From positions 1 through 35,213 of the forward strand of contig JAEZZG010000064.1 in NCBI GenBank assembly GCA_023442485.1: 35,213 bases of DNA, written 5' to 3'. Positions 1 to 7,969 of this stretch are shown here, one piece after another. Each line of letters starts with the position of its first letter. The stretch's first letter is position 1. A program made the translations under genes and the position numbers. The stretch comes from Actinomycetes bacterium (GTDB taxonomy: Bacteria > Actinomycetota > Actinomycetes > Propionibacteriales > Propionibacteriaceae). The notes under the pieces are model-generated. The model searched no databases. It was not told where the DNA came from and saw only the letters and a program-made list of their open reading frames with translations.

Positions 1-29
1 GCCTATAGAGCGCTGTTTCTATACCACCG

Positions 30-58
30 AACCCGCCTCACCTTAGGGGCGGGTTTTC
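30..58 (+). terminator. Intrinsic terminator of an upstream plus-strand gene
   Basis: An 8-bp perfect stem (AACCCGCC 30-37 with GGCGGGTT 48-55) closes an 8-base loop and runs into a TTTT tract at 54-57, the shape of a Rho-independent terminator on the plus strand. The transcript it ends lies before the window. The opposite strand has no T-run after the hairpin. Confidence 0.6.
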
Positions 59-182
59 TCATTTACCCTGAAACACCATGCGACTAGGCAAAACACTAAC
101 CCGCCAACGCGAGCCAGAAAACAGACCCCCCAAGCGCCAACACTCCAACGCAATCAGGAATTTATCAAATGCGACGTGAAAG

Positions 183-258
183 TGGAGCCCCCTGAGAGAG
201 TCGAACTCTCGACCCCCCGCTTACAAGGCGGGTGCTCTGACCACTGAGCTAAGGAGGC
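183..258 (-). tRNA. tRNA-Thr (anticodon UGU)
   Basis: On the minus strand this folds as a full cloverleaf. The acceptor arm pairs GCCTCCT with AGGGGGC. The anticodon arm pairs CCCGC with GCGGG around the loop CTTGTAA, giving anticodon TGT, which reads ACA (Thr). The T arm is GAGAG-TTCGACT-CTCTC. The discriminator base is U and a CCA end is encoded at 183-185. The length of 76 nt is normal. It stands alone here and is transcribed away from the methyltransferase gene. Confidence 0.95.
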
Positions 259-270
259 TAGGCCTCCATC

Positions 271-298
271 ATGCTAGGTGAGGGCCCTGTGACGCAAA
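271..298 (-). promoter_or_regulatory. Possible promoter of tRNA-Thr
   Basis: Read on the minus strand, TTTGCG (298-293) lies 16 bases before TAGCAT (276-271), giving a plausible -35/-10 pair that ends 12 bases before the tRNA 5' end. The rest of the stretch from 299 to the methyltransferase start shows no convincing gene. Confidence 0.35.
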
Positions 299-538
299 CT
301 GCGGGCACTCTTTGAGATTGGCGGCTGCGGTCGCGTCGTCCGAAGAACCCATCTCGGTACCACATCGCCTAGTTAGGACGAGACTCCACCGTCGGTCGCT
401 ACAAGCCCGTATCCAGACACCCCTAACCCCATAGGTCTCTCACCTGGCAGACCCATCTTCGTCGTCGGGGATGAGAAAGCTGGACACCAATCTGTGCTGA
501 TTTGCCTACGACCGTCCTTGATTGGCCACAATAGCCAG

Positions 539-1189
539 GTGAACTCTGAAAATAATGTCACCGCGCAACCGGCACAGCGCCCAGGCCTTGGCCTCGTCAA
601 TCCCGATCCGAATCGAGCCATTGATCATGCAGCCCGCTTCGACGCACTGGCTTCGGACGGCGCAGATATCCACGCCGAAGCTAGGCTCATCGACACCCTG
701 GTTCCTAGACATTCCTGGATTCTGGATGCTGGCTGCGGGTTCGGACGGGTCGCAGGACGGCTGGAAGAACTCGGCCACCGTTGCATCGGCGTTGACCGTG
801 ACCAAAAGATGATTGAAGAAGCTACGCGCAGATTCCCCAACCTCACCACCATCACCGCAGACCTGGCCGATCCCCACTTCGCCGCCAAGGTTGCCGATCG
901 ATTGCCCGAGGAGCGAACCACGGTGGATTGTGTCGCAGCCGTCGGCAACGTCATGGTCTTCATCCCCGAAGAACACCGCCGCGACGTTTTGAACAATCTC
1001 GCCGCGATCCTCTCCCCCACCGGCAGGCTTGTCGTTGGATTCGCCGACAACAGAGGCTACGACTTTGGCCACTTCATCGTCGACGCCGAATCCGTCGGGC
1101 TCCGCCTCCAACTCGCGATGGAGTCGTGGGACCTGCGGCCATTCGACGAGGATTCAGATTTCCTCGTGACGGTTTTTGGAACCCGCTAA
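539..1189 (+). CDS. Class I SAM-dependent methyltransferase
   Basis: From the GTG at 539 this is a 216-residue soluble protein with a Rossmann-type methyltransferase fold. Motif I, ILDAGCGFG, is at residues 61-69, and the acidic residue ending strand 2 lies in GVDRD about 20 residues later. A later AVGNVMVFIPEEHR segment corresponds to the motif IV region. The substrate cannot be read from sequence; similar small UbiE/Tam-like proteins methylate metabolites. The frame is open back to 494, but the segment before 539 does not look conserved. No clear ribosome binding site precedes the GTG, and CACAAT at 527-532 would suit a -10 box for a leaderless start. The next gene begins 200 bp downstream on the same strand. 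Confidence 0.75.
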   Translation: MNSENNVTAQPAQRPGLGLVNPDPNRAIDHAARFDALASDGADIHAEARLIDTLVPRHSWILDAGCGFGRVAGRLEELGHRCIGVDRDQKMIEEATRRFPNLTTITADLADPHFAAKVADRLPEERTTVDCVAAVGNVMVFIPEEHRRDVLNNLAAILSPTGRLVVGFADNRGYDFGHFIVDAESVGLRLQLAMESWDLRPFDEDSDFLVTVFGTR

Positions 1190-1389
1190 CCGGCACACCT
1201 CAACCCGGCTTTTCCACCGCTGCCCCTCCCCTCGACACCCAAACAGGTAACCTTGGTGTCACAGCTAATTCTCGGAGCTGTCATCTGCCAGGCACAATCT
1301 CGGTGACTGTACGCAACGATGCTGCAACACCCGCTAAGTGGCACGCGGCGAAGGTCGAGACTGCCAGATATCGGATATGTGGAGGCGCC

Positions 1390-3696
1390 ATGTTCCACCG
1401 TCTAGGAAGAGGGATCGTCGCTAGACCCTGGGTGGTCATCATCTCCTGGGCTGCCATCATGATTTTCGCCGCCTACTCGGCATTCGTCGGCTTCGGTGAC
1501 GGCGGCATCTTCTCCAGGATGTCATCCAAGGTGTCCCTGGTGCCCGGGTCTCAATCTGATCGCGTCATCAACCTTACCCAAGGCGATCACACGTCAGGGA
1601 CTAGCACCGTCATCGTCACTGGCATCAAGATGGATTCCGACTACCCAAAGCTGGCGACGTTCATGACCCACTGGCGCGAACAACTCGCGAAGGTCGACCA
1701 CGTCTCCACCGTCACGGACCCGTTTCAACTTCCAGACCCGACCCTCCCCCAAGCCCAAGCCATGATGTCGAATAAGGGAGACGGTTTCGTCTTCACCATC
1801 TCTCTGGCACCGGGGCTGGATCAGTTCACCGAGGAGGAAGCCCTCGACGACGTCACCGAAAGAGTCGACGACTTCAACTCCGCACTCGGGAAGGAATTCC
1901 CAGGGGCGCACGCCGAGGCCATATCCGATCAAATCATCACCCGCACCCTCACTGACCAGGTGCGATCCGATCTCTACACCGGCGAGGCCATTTCGTTACC
2001 GATCTCACTGCTGCTGATGGTGATTGTCTTCGGCGGGTTGCTCGCAGCCGGGCTCCCCCTGATCTCTGCGCTCCTGACGATCGTCATCACCTTGGGGATG
2101 CTGCTCGGATTGACCTACTTGATCGACATCCAAAGCTACATCCTCAACGTGATCTCGCTGATCGGCATCGCCTTGTCCATTGACTACGGGCTCTTCGTCG
2201 TCTCTCGCTACCGCGAAGAATCCCACCTGATTCTCGCCGACGCTGGCTTCGATAACCGAACATCTCCCGGCACGTCAGAAGCAATGCCCGACCCGGAAAC
2301 GGCACGCGACATGATCAACCGCGCCGTAGTGAGGACAGTCGCCACAGCCGGCCGGACAGTGGGTTTTTCTGCGCTAACGATCGCCTTCTCGGTGTCAGCT
2401 CTCCTCGTCATCAAAGCGCCACTCATCAAGTCCATCGCCATCGGCAGTGTGCTGTCGGTGCTGCTGGCCGTCCTAACCGCAGTGACCTTCGTTCCCGCGA
2501 CCTTGGCGCTGAGCGGGCACCGGCTCCTCAAACCCTCAGCCGTCACCCGCATCCCAGGGTTGAGGCGAATCATCAAGGCGGTTGGCGACTCATCCTCAGA
2601 CGAAGGCGTCTTCTCCAAACTCGCCCGAACGGTCCATAAATACCCGTGGCCGATCATGCTGGTTTTATTCGGCTTGTTGATTGTGATGACCCTGCCCTTG
2701 CAGCACACTCAGGTGCGGGCGGTGTTCACCGATTACATCCCACGGCACACCTCGACGTGGACGACGTGGAGTACCATCCAGGACGACTACCCCGCCCTCG
2801 CCGAGCACACCGCCACCGTCATCGCCGACACCGACGCCGATGTCGGCCAACTCCGCGATCACATCGCCCATCTTGATGGGGTGACCTGGGTGAGCGATCC
2901 CGTCCCGCTGCCTAACCGCGACGACGGCGTCAAGATCGACGTGCAGGCCGACTTCGCCGACCAAGCTGGCGACGAGGCCACTCAACTGGTCAAAAGTATT
3001 CGCTCCTATGACGCCGGTTACCCGATCTATGTTGGCGGTCCGGCTGCTCTTCAATACGACTTCGTCAGCGAATTAGCTAAAGGGGCCCTGCCTGCGTGTG
3101 CGATCGCTGTTGCCGCAGTCTTGGTGTTGCTGTTCTTGATGACGGGTTCCATCATCGTCCCCATCAAGGCCCTGATCATCAATACTTTGTCGTGGATTGC
3201 CTCTTTCGGCACCACGGTATTCATCCTCAAACACGGCCTCTTCGGTATCCCACAGCAGCCCGGAATCACCGCCTTCGTAATGGCGTGTGGGCTCGCCTTC
3301 GGTTTCGGTTTAGCCATGGACTATGAGGTCTTCTTGCTGGCCCGGATCAAGGAAGAATGGGATCTGGGACGCACTAACGATGAAGCTGTCGAATACGGTC
3401 TTCAACGATCTGGACGAATCATCACCTCGGCTGCCGTTATCATCGTGGCGGTATTCATCGGATTCGTCTTCGGCAAGATGATGGCGGTCAAGGAGATCGG
3501 AATCTTGCTCGCTATCACCGTCGCGGTTGACGCAACCTTGGTGAGGATGTTGCTTGTCCCGGCAACAATGACCGTGCTCGGTAAGTGGAACTGGTGGGCA
3601 CCGAAGCCGCTAGCGAAGCTCTATCAGCGCTTCGGAATCAAGGAAGCCCCAAGTGCCGGGATGAAAGCAGAGGCAACACCAAAGCCTCGGCAGTGA
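1390..3696 (+). CDS. MMPL-family (RND) transporter
   Basis: A membrane transporter of 768 residues with the two-fold RND/MMPL architecture. An N-terminal membrane anchor (about residues 12-35) is followed by an extracytoplasmic domain, then a cluster of membrane helices containing DYGLFVVSRYREE near residue 265. The second half repeats the plan, with DYEVFLLARIKEEW near residue 644. These paired acidic/RxxEE motifs are characteristic of MMPL proteins, which export lipids or hydrophobic compounds using the proton gradient. The start is the ATG at 1390, preceded by GGAGG at 1381-1385; the frame is open further upstream, but that part overlaps the methyltransferase gene. It is shorter than mycobacterial MmpL proteins and closer in size to the small actinobacterial types. 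The cargo is unknown. Confidence 0.88.
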   Translation: MFHRLGRGIVARPWVVIISWAAIMIFAAYSAFVGFGDGGIFSRMSSKVSLVPGSQSDRVINLTQGDHTSGTSTVIVTGIKMDSDYPKLATFMTHWREQLAKVDHVSTVTDPFQLPDPTLPQAQAMMSNKGDGFVFTISLAPGLDQFTEEEALDDVTERVDDFNSALGKEFPGAHAEAISDQIITRTLTDQVRSDLYTGEAISLPISLLLMVIVFGGLLAAGLPLISALLTIVITLGMLLGLTYLIDIQSYILNVISLIGIALSIDYGLFVVSRYREESHLILADAGFDNRTSPGTSEAMPDPETARDMINRAVVRTVATAGRTVGFSALTIAFSVSALLVIKAPLIKSIAIGSVLSVLLAVLTAVTFVPATLALSGHRLLKPSAVTRIPGLRRIIKAVGDSSSDEGVFSKLARTVHKYPWPIMLVLFGLLIVMTLPLQHTQVRAVFTDYIPRHTSTWTTWSTIQDDYPALAEHTATVIADTDADVGQLRDHIAHLDGVTWVSDPVPLPNRDDGVKIDVQADFADQAGDEATQLVKSIRSYDAGYPIYVGGPAALQYDFVSELAKGALPACAIAVAAVLVLLFLMTGSIIVPIKALIINTLSWIASFGTTVFILKHGLFGIPQQPGITAFVMACGLAFGFGLAMDYEVFLLARIKEEWDLGRTNDEAVEYGLQRSGRIITSAAVIIVAVFIGFVFGKMMAVKEIGILLAITVAVDATLVRMLLVPATMTVLGKWNWWAPKPLAKLYQRFGIKEAPSAGMKAEATPKPRQ

Positions 3697-3833
3697 CTCA
3701 CCGAGATCACCGGAAGGTGTAGGGCCCTACCCAGGCGAGGCTCGGGGCCACCCAGACGAAGACTCGACCGTCACCTGAACGAAAACGCGACAGTGGTCCA
3801 GCCAGGGCGCGACGCCACCGCGACGCCTCAACG

Positions 3834-3863
3834 ATCACTGCGTCAGCAATCACTGCGTCACCG
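3834..3863. repeat. Short 15-bp tandem repeat
   Basis: ATCACTGCGTCA occurs at 3834-3845 and again at 3849-3860, giving two tandem units of 15 bp in the gap between the MMPL gene and the converging DedA-like gene. A 12-bp palindrome GTAGGGCCCTAC lies at 3719-3730 in the same gap. No T-rich terminator was seen. Confidence 0.5.
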
Positions 3864-3887
3864 CGCGATCCCTAGGTGACATCTTGG

Positions 3888-4673
3888 CTACTTCTTCTTC
3901 GCGGACCTGGCGAAGTACACCACGAAAACGAGGACCACGAGGGCGATGGCGACGTAGTTGGAGATCTTGGCGTACGCCCGCAACACGTTGACGGCGGGTT
4001 CACCGAGATAGAAACCGAATAGGAAGAACCCGAAGATCGAAAGAAGGGAAGCGAAGAAATCCAAGACCATGAACTTCTTCCACCCCATCCCCGACGAGCC
4101 CGCCAACACGAATACCACCTGCATAAGCGGGATCGGGATCGGGATATAGGCGACAAACATGCCGATCCATCCCAACTCTTTCGCCCAACTCTCGGCTTTC
4201 TCATAGCGGCGCTGGGCTTTCTCAGATTTCCCTGCCCACACCTGGAGCATCCCGCGTCCCCACAGTTTCCCAGCCCACCAGTAGATCCAGTCGAACTTGA
4301 TCGACATGAGGTTGCCGATGAGCACAGCCCAAATCCACCAACTAGATGAATCGCCGACACCAACCATCGCCCCGGTGGCAACCGCCGCCGTCCTTGACCC
4401 GCTGATCGCGAGGGTCACCTCAGGTGACAGCCCCAGCAGCCAGCCTTTCAGCGGCAACATCGCCAAGGAAAAGAAACCAAAGAACCCCATCCAGGCCAAA
4501 GCCGCGATATCGGTCCGGGTGGGTTTGTGATTCCACGGCATCCCGGGATCATCCCACCATTCCATCTGCGACTCGCCGGAATCAGACGTGGCGGGAACCT
4601 CGGGCGAGTTCATCAGCACATCAACCTGTGCCTGGTTCATCTCATCCCGGTCCTGATAGTCGGTCTGATCCAT
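3888..4673 (-). CDS. DedA-like (VTT domain) membrane protein
   Basis: This 261-residue protein has a hydrophilic, acidic N-terminus of about 55 residues, then several membrane segments (about 58-80, 115-130, 170-190, 200-222 and 238-256) and a short basic tail ending AKKK. The order of membrane segments and the FDWIYWWAGKLWGRG stretch resemble the VTT domain of DedA proteins, which act in membrane lipid homeostasis. The region that in DedA normally reads like F-x-R-x-x-P-x-x-R is here VAYIPIPIPLMQVVFVLAG, so the usual arginines are missing and the protein may belong to a divergent subfamily. Start: the ATG at 4673 has AAGGAAG in good position. It follows the trp operon on the same strand after about 210 bp. 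Confidence 0.6.
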   Translation of the reverse strand: MDQTDYQDRDEMNQAQVDVLMNSPEVPATSDSGESQMEWWDDPGMPWNHKPTRTDIAALAWMGFFGFFSLAMLPLKGWLLGLSPEVTLAISGSRTAAVATGAMVGVGDSSSWWIWAVLIGNLMSIKFDWIYWWAGKLWGRGMLQVWAGKSEKAQRRYEKAESWAKELGWIGMFVAYIPIPIPLMQVVFVLAGSSGMGWKKFMVLDFFASLLSIFGFFLFGFYLGEPAVNVLRAYAKISNYVAIALVVLVFVVYFARSAKKK

Positions 4674-4712
4674 CGTCTTCCTTGTTCCCCATCGGTGTCG
4701 AACTCACCCCGA

Positions 4713-4763
4713 CACCGGATTAGCTACTGAATCCGGTGACAACTCCAATGGTCTAAGTTGTCA
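4713..4763. promoter_or_regulatory. Two adjacent inverted repeats before the DedA-like gene
   Basis: A perfect 9-bp stem (CACCGGATT 4713-4721, AATCCGGTG 4730-4738) abuts a perfect 8-bp inverted repeat (TGACAACT 4737-4744, AGTTGTCA 4756-4763). Both lie between the trpF stop and the DedA-like start. Neither is followed by a T-run, so they look more like operators or leader hairpins than a standard terminator. Confidence 0.4.
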
Positions 4764-4882
4764 GCTTTGTACCAACACTCACCCTATCGACGAATACAAG
4801 ATTTTCCGCATCGAGGTCAGGGCACTTCGGCGATCACGGGCACGATCGTAGATCAGGGTCGGTGATGACCGTCGGTGGAGTA

Positions 4883-5485
4883 CTACTCCAGTTCACGCAC
4901 TGCCGCGACGAAAGCACTCATCAACGCCGCAGACTTCACCCCGTCAACCTCCACCCCAGAACTGACGTCAACCCCGAACGGGGCAACCTGGGCGATGGCC
5001 TCACAGATATTATCTGGCGATAGCCCACCGGCGAGGAAGAAGGGCCTCTCGATTCCGACTGTCAGAGACCAATCGAAGGTGCGACCTGTCCCACCAGTGC
5101 CTGCATCAACGAGAACTAGATCAGCCGGGGAACTATTCGCCGCCCCGGCAACATCCCCGCCTCGACTAGCCTGGATCGCTTTCATCACCGGGAGGGTGCG
5201 CTGAAGTCGACGAACGACGGTATCGGGCTCGTTGCCGTGCAGTTGGGCCACGTCAATCACACCGTCTCGGCACAAGTCTGCGATCAGCGAAACCTCTGCG
5301 TCGACAAAGACCCCTGCCACGGTGATCGACGGGTCCAGGCGATCACGCAATCGCAGGGCGGCGGCGGGCGAAAGAAAGCGGCGACTTCCCCCAGCGAACA
5401 CGAATCCGACGTAGTCAGGCAAGAGCTCGTTGACGACGTCGACATCAGCTACGCGGGTCAGCCCGCAAATCTTGATCGCGGTCAC
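4883..5485 (-). CDS. trpF: Phosphoribosylanthranilate isomerase
   Basis: TrpF carries out the Amadori rearrangement of phosphoribosylanthranilate to CdRP in tryptophan synthesis. The 200-residue protein is of normal length for the monofunctional (beta-alpha)8 enzyme. KICGLTR at 5-11 supplies the catalytic Cys7. GFVF is at 27-30 and QLHG at 81-84. DAGTGGTGRTFDW begins at Asp127, the general acid, and FLAGGLSPDN and GVDVSSGVE form the phosphate-binding end. It starts with GTG 8 bp after the trpC stop and is the last gene of the trpEGDCF run. No trpB or trpA follows, although they usually close such an operon. Confidence 0.95.
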   Translation of the reverse strand: MTAIKICGLTRVADVDVVNELLPDYVGFVFAGGSRRFLSPAAALRLRDRLDPSITVAGVFVDAEVSLIADLCRDGVIDVAQLHGNEPDTVVRRLQRTLPVMKAIQASRGGDVAGAANSSPADLVLVDAGTGGTGRTFDWSLTVGIERPFFLAGGLSPDNICEAIAQVAPFGVDVSSGVEVDGVKSAALMSAFVAAVRELE

Positions 5486-5493
5486 GGCTAGGT

Positions 5494-6336
5494 TCAGATT
5501 CCGGTGGCGTTGGGGGCGGGGGTGGCGTTGGGGGCGGGGGCGGGGATACCTCTTAGTTGCGCGAGTTTGGCCGTCTTATCCTCGGCCCTCATCATGGCCT
5601 CGCCGATCAACACGGCGTCCACCCCGATCATGTCCAAGGCGGCAACGTCTTCGTGGGTCCACACGCCACTTTCGGCGACGAAGACCACATCGTCGGGGAC
5701 GAGTGCGCGCAACCTTGAACTCTGCGAGGTGTCGACGGTGAAATCTTTCAAGTTGCGATTGTTGACTCCGAGGACGGACGCACCTGCCGTCAACGCCGAT
5801 TCGATCTCGGCTTCGTCATGGGTCTCCACCAAGGCGGAGAGCCCCAGTTCGGCGCTCAACGCCAGGTAGTCGCGCAACTGGGACGGCGACAGGATTGAGC
5901 AGATGAGTAAGACCGCGCTCGCCCCCAACAGTCGCGCCTGGTAGATCATGTATTCGTCGACAGTGAAATCCTTGCGCAGGCACGGGATCGGCACCGCTGA
6001 CGCTACCTGGCGCAGGTGCTCATCCGAACCGAGGAACCACTTGGGTTCGGTCAACACCGAGATGGCGTCAGCCTGAGCCTGGGCATAGTCAAGGGCGACA
6101 CCTACCGGGTCATATTCGGCCTCGATCAAGCCCTTCGACGGGGAGGCCTGCTTACATTCACAGATGAATGAAATCCCCGGCTTGGCTAGCGCATTCTCGA
6201 ATACCTGGCCTAGATTGTGGCCGTCACGGACTATCTGCTCCACCTGGGAGCGGAACCGGGTTAGCGGAATGTGTCGCCGACTCTCGCTGACTCTTTGGCG
6301 GGTATGGGCGGCGATTTGGTCCAGAATCGTCGACAT
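5494..6336 (-). CDS. trpC: Indole-3-glycerol phosphate synthase
   Basis: TrpC closes the indole ring from CdRP, the step after TrpF. The catalytic set of the (beta-alpha)8 barrel is visible: FICECKQASPSKG with Glu60 and Lys62, CLRKDF, ALVETHDE, LGVNNRNL and FVAESG. The core length is typical. The C-terminus carries an extra proline/alanine/asparagine tail in which A-P-N-A-T-P is repeated, encoded by a perfect 18-bp tandem repeat. The start codon overlaps the trpD stop by one base (TAATG), which points to translational coupling. Confidence 0.96.
   Translation of the reverse strand: MSTILDQIAAHTRQRVSESRRHIPLTRFRSQVEQIVRDGHNLGQVFENALAKPGISFICECKQASPSKGLIEAEYDPVGVALDYAQAQADAISVLTEPKWFLGSDEHLRQVASAVPIPCLRKDFTVDEYMIYQARLLGASAVLLICSILSPSQLRDYLALSAELGLSALVETHDEAEIESALTAGASVLGVNNRNLKDFTVDTSQSSRLRALVPDDVVFVAESGVWTHEDVAALDMIGVDAVLIGEAMMRAEDKTAKLAQLRGIPAPAPNATPAPNATGI
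5503..5538. repeat. Two perfect 18-bp tandem copies at the trpC 3' end
   Basis: The unit GGTGGCGTTGGGGGCGGG occupies 5503-5520 and 5521-5538, followed by a partial copy. It lies within the trpC reading frame and, since 18 is a multiple of three, copy-number change would only lengthen or shorten the tail of TrpC in six-residue steps. Confidence 0.85.
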
Positions 6337-7364
6337 TAGGCCTCCTGGTTGCGTCGGGTCACGTCGATCAGACGCTCCAACGTGTCGAGGGAACGTCCGG
6401 AGTCAATCAAATCTGCGGCCAAGGCAACTCCGTCGGCGATCGAATCTGTCTTGCCTGCGATGTAGAGGGCAGCGCCCGCATTCATCAGCACTGCGTGGCG
6501 GCGGTGTCCGGTTTCGCCGTTAAGAATTGAGCGGGTGATTTCTGCGTTTTCTTGCGGGGTTCCGCCTGCGAGATCGTCACGGCTACACCTGTCGAAGCCG
6601 AAGTCTTCGGGGCGGACCTGGAAAGTCTTGTACCAGCCGTCTTGGATCTCGCAAATCGTCGTCGGGGCGCTCATGGAGATTTCGTCGAGGCGATCCTGCC
6701 CGTAGACGACCATGCCTCGGCGCACCCCGAGGCTGACCAGCACCTGCGCGAGCGGCTGAACCAGGTATTCGTCGTAGACACCTAAGAGCTGCATCGACGG
6801 GCTAGCTGGATTAGTCAGCGGGCCGAGGATGTTGAATACCGTCCGAAATCCCAGTTCCTTGCGGATCGCTCCCACATATTTCATCGAGGTGTGGAACTTT
6901 TGGGCGAAACAGAAGCACATTCCCGCCTCGTTGAGGGCAGCTACACAACCTTCGGGCCCGAGGTCAATGGCGACGCCGAGGGCCTCGAGGCAGTCTGCGG
7001 TGCCAGACATCGAGGACGCGGCCCGGTTGCCGTGCTTGGCGACCTTGACTCCTCCCGAGGCAGCTACCAAGGAGGCGGTGGTGGAGATGTTGAAGCTATT
7101 GGAGTTGTCCCCTCCCGTGCCGACGATGTCGATCACGTCATAGTCAACGTCGACCTTCAACGAGTGGGAGCGCATCGCGGCGGCGCACCCGGCAATCTCG
7201 TCGATGGTCTCGGCCCTGGCCGACTTGGCTGACAGGGCGGCTAGGAAGGCGGCGTTCTGGGTCGGCGTGGTCTCACCGCTCATGATTTCGTTCATGACGG
7301 TGTAGGCCTCCTCGTATGTGAGGTCGGCTTTGCTGACGATCTTGACGGTTGCTTCTCTAATCAT
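6336..7364 (-). CDS. trpD: Anthranilate phosphoribosyltransferase
   Basis: TrpD joins anthranilate to PRPP. The 342-residue protein is the usual length for a stand-alone TrpD. PRPP- and metal-binding motifs are present: GTGGD at 82-86, NSNSFNIST at 88-95 and KHGNRAASS at 110-118, with GQDRLDEIS later supplying acidic residues for magnesium. There is no fused glutaminase, in agreement with the separate trpG upstream. Its ATG overlaps the trpG stop (ATGA), and its stop overlaps the trpC start. Confidence 0.97.
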   Translation of the reverse strand: MIREATVKIVSKADLTYEEAYTVMNEIMSGETTPTQNAAFLAALSAKSARAETIDEIAGCAAAMRSHSLKVDVDYDVIDIVGTGGDNSNSFNISTTASLVAASGGVKVAKHGNRAASSMSGTADCLEALGVAIDLGPEGCVAALNEAGMCFCFAQKFHTSMKYVGAIRKELGFRTVFNILGPLTNPASPSMQLLGVYDEYLVQPLAQVLVSLGVRRGMVVYGQDRLDEISMSAPTTICEIQDGWYKTFQVRPEDFGFDRCSRDDLAGGTPQENAEITRSILNGETGHRRHAVLMNAGAALYIAGKTDSIADGVALAADLIDSGRSLDTLERLIDVTRRNQEA

Positions 7365-7969
7365 GGTGTCCTCGCAGAATGTGACTCGACGGGTTGGCTG
7401 TGTTGGACGGCAAGGAAGTTCGCCACCATCTGCTGCCCGCCGGGGGTGAGGATGGATTCGGGGTGGAACTGAACTCCGAAGATCGGGTAGTGGCGGTGTT
7501 GGACGGCCATCACTTCCCCGGATTCAGTGCGGGCGGTGACGGCGAGGGCGTCGGGGATAGTGTGCGGGTCAGCGATCAGGGAATGGTAGCGCGCTACCGG
7601 CGCGGTCTGGTCCATACCAGCGAATAGCTCCGAGGTGGTGTCGAAGGTGACGTCGGATTGTTTGCCGTGCATCAAGACGGGGGCGTAGGTGATGGTTGCG
7701 CCGAATACCTGGCAGATCGCTTGGTGCCCCAGGCAGACCCCTAGGGTCGGGACGTGTTTGGCGAGGGTGGTGACGATTGTCGCAGTCACGCCGGCGTCTT
7801 CTGGCCGTCCTGGCCCCGGTGAGAGGATGATGTGTTGCGGGTTGAGGGAGGCGATCTCCTCGACGCTCATCTGATCGTTGCGGATGACCGTGATATTGGG
7901 GTTGAGGGCGCCCACCATTTGGTAGAGGTTGTAGGAAAAAGAATCGTAGTTATCAATCAAGACAATCAT
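7361..7969 (-). CDS. trpG: Anthranilate synthase, glutamine amidotransferase subunit
   Basis: TrpG releases ammonia from glutamine for TrpE. The 202-residue class I amidotransferase shows the nucleophile Cys79 in GVCLGHQAI and the His169/Glu171 pair in FHPES. The start is the ATG at 7969, giving the typical MIVLIDNYDSFSYNL beginning. An upstream in-frame extension to 8029 would lie inside trpE and is not conserved. The ATG overlaps the trpE stop as TGATG. PabA-like dual use cannot be excluded, but the setting makes Trp synthesis the main job. Confidence 0.96.
   Translation of the reverse strand: MIVLIDNYDSFSYNLYQMVGALNPNITVIRNDQMSVEEIASLNPQHIILSPGPGRPEDAGVTATIVTTLAKHVPTLGVCLGHQAICQVFGATITYAPVLMHGKQSDVTFDTTSELFAGMDQTAPVARYHSLIADPHTIPDALAVTARTESGEVMAVQHRHYPIFGVQFHPESILTPGGQQMVANFLAVQHSQPVESHSARTP

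Noticed and set aside
373..621. Open frame of 82 codons on the minus strand
   Set aside because: No ribosome binding site, low-complexity residues and overlap with the methyltransferase gene start; treated as chance.
928..1389. N-terminal extension of the MMPL transporter frame
   Set aside because: It overlaps the methyltransferase gene and gives an Arg/Pro-rich shadow translation; the ATG at 1390 has a good GGAGG site.
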